Of a stretch of 64,000 bases of DNA, positions 58,401-64,000 are shown in pieces. The position numbers were made by a program, and so were the translations under genes. Below the pieces are notes generated by a model. That model worked only from the letters and a program-made list of their open reading frames with translations. It was not told the origin of the DNA and searched no databases. This DNA is from Eopsaltria australis (lineage: Eukaryota > Chordata > Aves > Passeriformes > Petroicidae), in assembly GCA_034509425.1 (NCBI GenBank), contig JAVTVJ010000660.1:744001-808000 (forward strand), read 5' to 3'. How positions within the stretch are numbered: the first letter of the stretch is position 1; each line of letters begins with the position of its first letter.

Positions 58401-61400
58401 TCTGTCCCTGGGGCTGCACCTCTGTCCTGGCACGCTCCTCATCCAGCTCTCCCAGGCCAGGAGCCACTGTCACCTCAGGGACACCATCCCCATGGGCTGA
58501 TTCCGCTTGTGCCTCACCCCAGGATGGTGGCTCGGGCTCCAGGTGCTGTCCCAGCTCGGTTTCCAGTTTCTCAGGGTGCCCCAATGCCAGCTCAGCCCAT
58601 TCCTGCACGTGTTCACCCAGAGTCCCACCTGGCTGGAGCTCATCCATGGCAAGGCACTGTCCCACTGCTACACCTTCCTGCCCAGCCTCAGGTGGCCCCA
58701 GACCTGCCTCCAAATTTTCTCCCTGGCTTGTCTCCACTTTCTCAGCTTCTCCCAGGAGCTGTGGTTTTGCCCAACCTGTTTTTTCCTGCATCCACCTTGC
58801 TCCCTCCATCTCCTGCTCTCTTGCCTCCGTGCTCTCTCCCAGATGCTCAGGCACATTTAGCACCATCTCCTCCACACCAGCACCTTTTCCTTGCAGGAAC
58901 AGCATCCTCTGTGCCTCCTCTGGGCTCTCTCCCTGCTCTGCCCCTGGCTCCTGAGCCGTGCAATGCCCGGCTCCTGTGGACGCACCAGCCTGTGTCACAT
59001 CCGGAGCACGGAGCTCAGCTCTGCCTGGTCCCTCTTGCAGGTCTCCTTCAAGCAGCTCATGATGGATGTGGCCAGGGAGGGTCTCCTGCAGGACCCCAGG
59101 GGTTGTTCCATGGGCTGTGGCTGCCTCTGGCCCTGTTTGGGGCTCAGCATTGTCCCAGGGAATGTCTGCCAGGGCAGGGGGTGCACCCTGTGCCTTCAGA
59201 TGTTTGCTCAGAGCTGCTATTGCATCATTCATCTCTCTTAGCAAAGAGCTTTGGTCAGAGACACCTTCCTCTTTCACAGGTTCTGGGAAGGGGTCCTCTT
59301 CTGCAGAGCTGGCTTTCTGTGGGGCTCCTGAAAGGTTTATTTCTGCTGGCAGCACTTCCCAAACCCTGGAAAGGGCAGAAAATGGGGGCAATGAACCAGC
59401 TCCCAGGTTAAGCTCCAGCTCCCTCCCACCCCAGTCAGTCCCAGAGGGTCTCTGATCTACAACTTCACCCCATCCCTCTCCAAACCTGATTTTTTCCCCC
59501 TCTGGGTGCACTTGGAGTTCACACAGGCAGCAATGGGGGCAGGGGAAAGGGGGATGCACACACAGGCAGCCAGACCTGGGGTCATGTCCTGGCCTCTTCC
59601 CAGTACCCATATTGGCGTTATCAGACAGCAAAAGACAACTCTCAACCAGGCACAGCAAGTTCCTGAGCCAAGGGAGTGATGGGCTGGGATAAGAGATGTG
59701 AACTCCAGGGTGAGAGATGAGTGGGTGGGAGGGGAGTGTTAAAAGGATAAAATATCGTCATGGGGAGGGTGGAGGGAGGGCCTGGGGCTCAGCCCCAGCT
59801 CGCAGACCCCAGGGGCACAGGGGAGCAGCAGGACCCTTACACTTGGTGGGTGCTCTTGGCTTTGCTCTCGTCACTCTGGGATCCCAGCCTGATCCTCATC
59901 TCGGAGCGGAACTTCCCAGGACTCTGCAGGAATCAGGGTGGGAACAGGAGAGAGAAAAACGCTTGGTGAGGGAGAAGATCCACCTGAAACCATGTGGAGT
60001 TCTCTGGCCTCAGCTGTACCACCCAAAATCTTGGGGGCACCAGAAGTAAGGTGCTGCAACCCCTTCCCTTCCCAAACATCTGCACCAACCCCATTTGTGA
60101 GAGCTTTCAGGGCAGGCAGTGCTGCAGGAGCAGCTCTGGGCAGCTCTTGGGCTCCCCAGCAGTCCCAAACAAGCCCTGGAGCCCCTGTCCCATCCCCACA
60201 CACCCAGCTGAAGTACCTGTGGGGACATTGGCACCTCGATGGGTAACTCTGCCACCACTCTGTCCCTGCAAACACAGAGCACAAGGGTCAAAAGGGGAAC
60301 TCCATCCTCTTCCCCACATCCACCCCTGCACCAGGGCTGTCAGGGCTGTGATAGAGCAGGTCAGCAAAACCCTTGGATCAGCTGAGCCCTCCTGGGTGGA
60401 GGACACCCCCATCTCCCTGGCACTGCCCTCCAGGGACACATTCAGTGCATGCTGCTGATAGCCCTGCCTTTTTCTCTGCTGCTTAGCACACCAAACCATG
60501 ATTAACCTGCACCGTGGGTAGCACTGAATCACTGGGATCCCTGAGGCTCATCCAACTCATCCCCCATCCAGGAGGAAATGACGTGTGTGGGGACACGTGA
60601 GTGACACACGGTCACTCAGCTACTCACCCAGGCTCCCAAACCACGGTAGCCCTCATTGTCCTCAGGTGGCCCTGGGTCTGCTGCAGCTGCTGGTGCAGGT
60701 GCTGCAGGTGCTGCTGCAGTGCCCGGTTGCTCTCCTGCAGCTGCTGGTTCTCCGTGCTGGTCGCTTGCTGGGAGCTGTGGAGGCTCTGGCAGCGCCGCTC
60801 CAGCTGTGGGGTGGCACCCAGGACACTCACAGCCCGCCAGAATCCCCATGTGCAATAATCAATAATCAATCATCAACCTCCTCAAGCCCCGGGGCTGAAT
60901 TACACCCCCACGAGGGTGGTGGGTGGGAAACTCAACTCGTGTGCTCTGGGGATGGAGGGGAGTGTGGGGATGGGGGTGCCAAATGTGGTGCAGAGGGTCC
61001 TGTGTGACAGCCTGCAGCAAGGGCAGGTGGGGACACACTCTGGGGTGGTGACAGCACAGCCCAGAGCCCCAAACCCGGCTGGGCAGCACCGTGGGGTGGT
61101 AACAGCACAGCCCAGAGACCCCTGGCACACAAAGGGGGTTTGGGGCCAGCCCACCTCCATCTGTGCCGTGACCAAGCGCTGCACCTCCCTCTCGCTGGCG
61201 TCCAGCACTCGCTGCAGCTCCTCGCCCTGCTGGTGGCTCCGGGCCATGCTCTGGGGTGGCACAAGGACATTGGCACTCCATTGGAAGCTGCCGAGGGGGT
61301 TTGGGGTGCTGGGTGCCCCCGGCACGGACAGAAAGGGCAGAGGAGCAGCCAGGGACCCACCTGCTGCTGCAGCCGCAGCTGCTCCTGCTGGATCTGCTGC

Positions 61401-63037
61401 TCCAGGACCTCGCAGAGCTGCTGCACGTCCTTGTCGTGCTCGGCCACACGCCTGTGGTGACAGCAGGGCCGAGGGGGGTGTGAGACCCCCCAAAAGGGGT
61501 GCGGGCCCCTGGGACCCCACACTGCCCGCGGGAGCCTCAGGTTGTGGCTGGGTTTGCCTGGAGGGGGGCACCCAGCACGGATGCGTCCGGCAGTCCGAGT
61601 CCGGCCCTTTCCCCATCCCATCCATGACTGTAGAGGGAGCCCGACCCCAAACATCAGCAAAAGCTCTGCTCCGGCCGCCGGTGGTTATGCTGAAAGCACT
61701 CAGGTTTCTCTGGACGGCTGGGGTGCCATCCCTGTCCCCACCCCTCCTGTCCTACCCCTGTGCACTATCCTGGGGTGACTCACTTGTTCAGAGTCAGCTC
61801 CAAAGCCTCCTTCTCGCTCCTGGCTTCTTGGATGCGGTGCCTCATCTTGGCCAGGAAATCCTCCAGGTTGTCCAGGAGCTGCGGCTCATCCTGCCGGAGC
61901 TTCACCCAGAGCTGCCAGATCTCCTGTCTGCAGGGACAGGGGCGTTTTGGGGTGAGCATCCCCCCAGAACCCCCAAAGCCAGGATGGCTGAGTCATTGAA
62001 CTCGCACTTTCTGAGGTGTGTGAGGACAGATGAGCATTGAGGTCACTGTGACCCCATCCCCTGCTCCTGTGCTCAGGCCAAAGGCATTTCTGGGCTCCTC
62101 CACGGCATTTCGGGGCTCCCTGCCTGTGTGGGGATCTCCTGCCCCAAGCCTTTCCCCCTCTCCCCATCCTGCAGGACACCCCTGGGTGCCAGGCAGGGCA
62201 CTTACTCTTCAGAGAGGTTTTCTGTGCCCAGCTGCTCCATAAAGGCAGCGAAGTGTCTGCGCTCCTCGCTGTCCACCCCTTCCAGGGCCGGGGCAGGGAG
62301 GAGCAGCCGGACCCTCCTCGACGCCGTCTTCCGCCGCCGGTGCTCCCTGGCAGCGTTTTGGGAGCTCAGGAACTGCCCTGCTGGCAGATATCCCAAATCC
62401 TCAGTGCCCAGGTGGGACTACAGCAAAGCCCAAACCCCGACACTTCCCCCTCCATGGCTTCAACAAAGCAGTTCAGCACAACAGGACCCTGCACTGGGTG
62501 AGCCACGGGCTGAGAGCCATGGGGACCATTCATCCTGTGCCACACAGCAAGGGCAGCGTTTGACACCCCCAGGAGAGCCCCGGGGCTGTGTCCAGGATCA
62601 GCCCGGGCTGCACTTACGGAGCCCGGCCGTGAACTCCTCTGTGCCCAAGCGCCCGGTGCCAGCAGCATCCAGCCCATCGAACACGAGCTCCAGCTCCTCC
62701 CTGCTGCACGGCAAACCTTCCTCCTGCAGTTTCTAAATCCAAAGCAAATCAGGGTAAAAACCCAGCCACCACCCCATCTCCAGCCCCCCTGGCAGTGCCA
62801 GACCCCAGGTGACAGCCCTGTCCTCACCTGCACATCTGAGCGGGTGATGACTCCGGCCTGGGCTGTGTCCCTGTCCCTGAGGAGGTGCTGCGCCCTCTGC
62901 ACTATTTCAGATGCCCATGGTGGCTCCTCAGCAGCGCTGGGCACTGGTGCTGGGGTCTCCCTGGAGCCCTCGTGCAGCTGCTTGCGCCGGCTGGAGCCCA
63001 AACGCCGGCCCTTGGCGCCCGCCCGGCGCTCGGACAT
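52439..63037 (-). CDS. RAB44: RAB44, large Rab GTPase with EF-hand-like and coiled-coil N-terminus
   Basis: Fifteen coding exons keep one frame: 62828-63037, 62618-62732, 62206-62377, 61784-61927, 61361-61451, 61155-61250, 60628-60803, 60217-60265, 59841-59923, 55665-59365, 55109-55190, 54657-54771, 53877-53978, 52972-53048 and 52439-52526. They give 1,766 residues; I remember human as about 1,021. The start MSERRAGAKGRRLGSSRRKQ aligns with the human start. Exon 2 holds a degenerate EF-hand loop (DAAGTGRLGTEE, about residues 91-102). Exons 4-7 form a coiled coil (DVQQLCEVLEQQI, STENQQLQE). The 3.7 kb exon 10 is acidic repeats ending in the P-loop GDSHVGKTS (1586-1594). Then follow WDSAGQE (1633-1639), NKTD (1692-1695), ECSAA (1720-1724) and a C-terminal GCCW. 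In mammals RAB44 is expressed in bone marrow and immune cells and acts in granule exocytosis and lysosome traffic. The GTP-binding motifs look intact. Confidence 0.93.
55665..59365 (-). repeat. RAB44: RAB44 giant exon 10 with about 144-residue acidic repeats
   Basis: One open exon of 3,701 bases encodes residues about 379-1613. It is rich in Glu, Gly, Gln, Pro and Leu and low in Lys and aromatic residues. Three tandem units of about 430-440 bases (plus 56,640-57,880) share the order LQLCG..LSPE, GEHGLP, QGEGAGA, VQ.WEKAE.LD, STEADLQ, GTEQGGRLDPDVHPLDQ. Shorter degenerate relatives flank them. The exon then runs into PEHLYNVLFVGDSHVGKTS, the start of the GTPase fold. Acceptor TTTCCAG|G and donor G|GTAGGT are good. 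Human RAB44 also has a long low-complexity linker here but, as I recall it, a shorter one. Confidence 0.9.
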
Positions 63038-64000
63038 GGCCCCAGCCTGGAGGGGCTGAGCCTGGGCTGGCCCTGTCCTCACTGGAGACCTTTGCTGCAG
63101 CCTGGAGGGACACAGCAGAGAGGGACCGAGTTGGAAATTCATTCTGCTGCTGTCAAAACCCAATTGCTGAGCAGGGTTTGGCAACAGGAAGGGAAGGCCT
63201 TATCTCGGATTGCACGGCGCAAACCGAGCCTGGATGTGCAGCTCCCAGCAGCCACCCCAGGGCTGCCAGCCCAGCTCCCACCCCATGGACAGCTCCTCCT
63301 GCCACCAGCCCATCCCAAATCTCCCCATGCTCCTCCCCAGTTGTCGAGGATGCACAGGGCACCTGCACGGGCCACCCAGGAGGTGACACAGCCAGGAGGT
63401 GACACCAGCAAAGGGCCAGCCAAGGTGATGCTGGAGGCCTGAGCAAGACGTGCTGCTCCCCCCTGCCTTCTCAGAGCTCAGCAGCAGCTTTTGAAATTCC
63501 TCCCCCACTTTTCACAGCCGTGAGTCACCTCCGGGCAGAGAGGCCATGCGGGGTTTCCATCACTGCTGCTCGCCCAGGCTTGTGGGGCCTGAGCTGGGGA
63601 CCCCCAGGGCCCTGTCCCCAGCCTGGCTGGGTGGCCGTGTCACCAAGAGCCACCGTGCCATCCCCGAGAGGGGCTGTTCTTTGTGTGGCAAAGCTGAACT
63701 CCGAGGGAAGGAAACCACAGCCGTGGGGAGCGGTGACGCAGAGCTGAGGCTGTGCTTGGTCTGGCTGAGCTCAGCTCTTCACTCCCAGCCTGGGGAGACC
63801 CCCAGCTCCTCCAGCCCTCTGCCGCCTTCCTTTTGCCATGAGAAACAGCTCCTGCTGAATCCCAGTGTACATCAGAAATGTGGGAACAGGGCCCAGAACC
63901 AGCCCCAACCCCATAAAGCAAGAGGGTCTTGTGGAGTTGCTGGAGTCCCACAGGACCAGAAACACTTTTGTGGTGGTCCCAGGCTCTGAGGCAGCAGAAG
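63038..64000. other. Upstream region of RAB44
   Basis: This contains the 5' UTR and probably the promoter of RAB44, with no TATA box close to the start codon. An AP-1-type TGAGTCA lies at 63,521-63,527 beside purine/pyrimidine stretches such as GGAATTCCTCCCCC-like sequence on the plus strand. No other gene is recognised up to the window edge. Confidence 0.4.
63521..63527 (-). promoter_or_regulatory. AP-1/NF-E2-type site upstream of RAB44
   Basis: TGAGTCA (TGACTCA on the minus strand), about 485 bases before the RAB44 start codon. Such sites bind AP-1, NF-E2 and MAF-family factors active in blood cells, which would fit RAB44 expression. A single short motif is weak evidence. Confidence 0.25.

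Noticed and set aside
57687..59411. Plus-strand open frame of 574 codons rich in Pro, Leu and His
   Set aside because: It is antisense to the RAB44 repeat exon, which joins in frame to recognisable Rab GTPase exons. The GC-rich repeat explains the lack of stops.
1..64000. tRNA, rRNA, CRISPR, bacterial-type operons or riboswitches
   Set aside because: None was seen. The splice-site structure, CR1 elements and gene content are those of a vertebrate nuclear genome.

Overview
This window is vertebrate nuclear DNA, most likely from a bird and plausibly a passerine. It carries many short CR1 LINE fragments and a let-7k/let-7j microRNA pair, which is an avian combination. It also has long introns, GT-AG splice sites and a compact gene-dense layout. 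From memory, let-7j/let-7k lie on chicken chromosome 26, so this is probably the homologous microchromosome segment. Apart from the let-7 pair, every gene here lies on the minus strand. Read right to left, the order is RAB44, C6orf89, then two PI16-type genes. From memory this matches human 6p21.2, except that CPNE5 and PPIL1 are not seen between RAB44 and C6orf89.

Layout from left to right. 1-5.6 kb holds the two let-7 hairpins on the plus strand and otherwise no recognisable gene. 5.65-27.2 kb is an old tandem duplication. Unit A (about 5,655-18,100) carries a full PI16 with an unusually long Pro/Thr/Lys/Glu mucin-like stalk encoded by one 1.8 kb exon. Unit B (about 18,475-27,175) carries a second copy with open exons. 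B has lost the stalk exon, so its CAP domain joins directly to the GPI-anchor exon, and its CAP exon has lost both tetrad histidines. The right edge of the duplication lies inside the predicted 3' UTR of C6orf89. 25.3-48.7 kb is C6orf89: eight exons are expected, seven are placed, the fifth is not found, and the first is a CpG-island 5' UTR exon. Its introns hold a 38-bp minisatellite and CR1 pieces. 48.7-52.4 kb is intergenic, with a GC-rich minisatellite beside the C6orf89 promoter and a large inverted repeat. 52.4-63.0 kb is RAB44, 15 coding exons and about 1,766 residues: an EF-hand-like N-terminus, a coiled coil, a 3.7 kb exon of acidic repeats and a C-terminal Rab GTPase domain. 63.0-64.0 kb is its upstream region.

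The genes are not an operon-like system. PI16-type proteins are GPI-anchored or secreted CAP proteins, C6orf89 is a membrane protein of the Golgi and midbody, and RAB44 is a large Rab GTPase of granule and lysosome traffic in blood cells. The most notable signal is the PI16 pair. Flanking introns, the signal-peptide exon and the anchor exon are nearly identical between copies, while the CAP exons have diverged strongly at the protein level. That pattern suggests new function under selection, or gene conversion of the flanks. All exon joins come from reading splice sites, frames and remembered orthologues. No alignment software was run.
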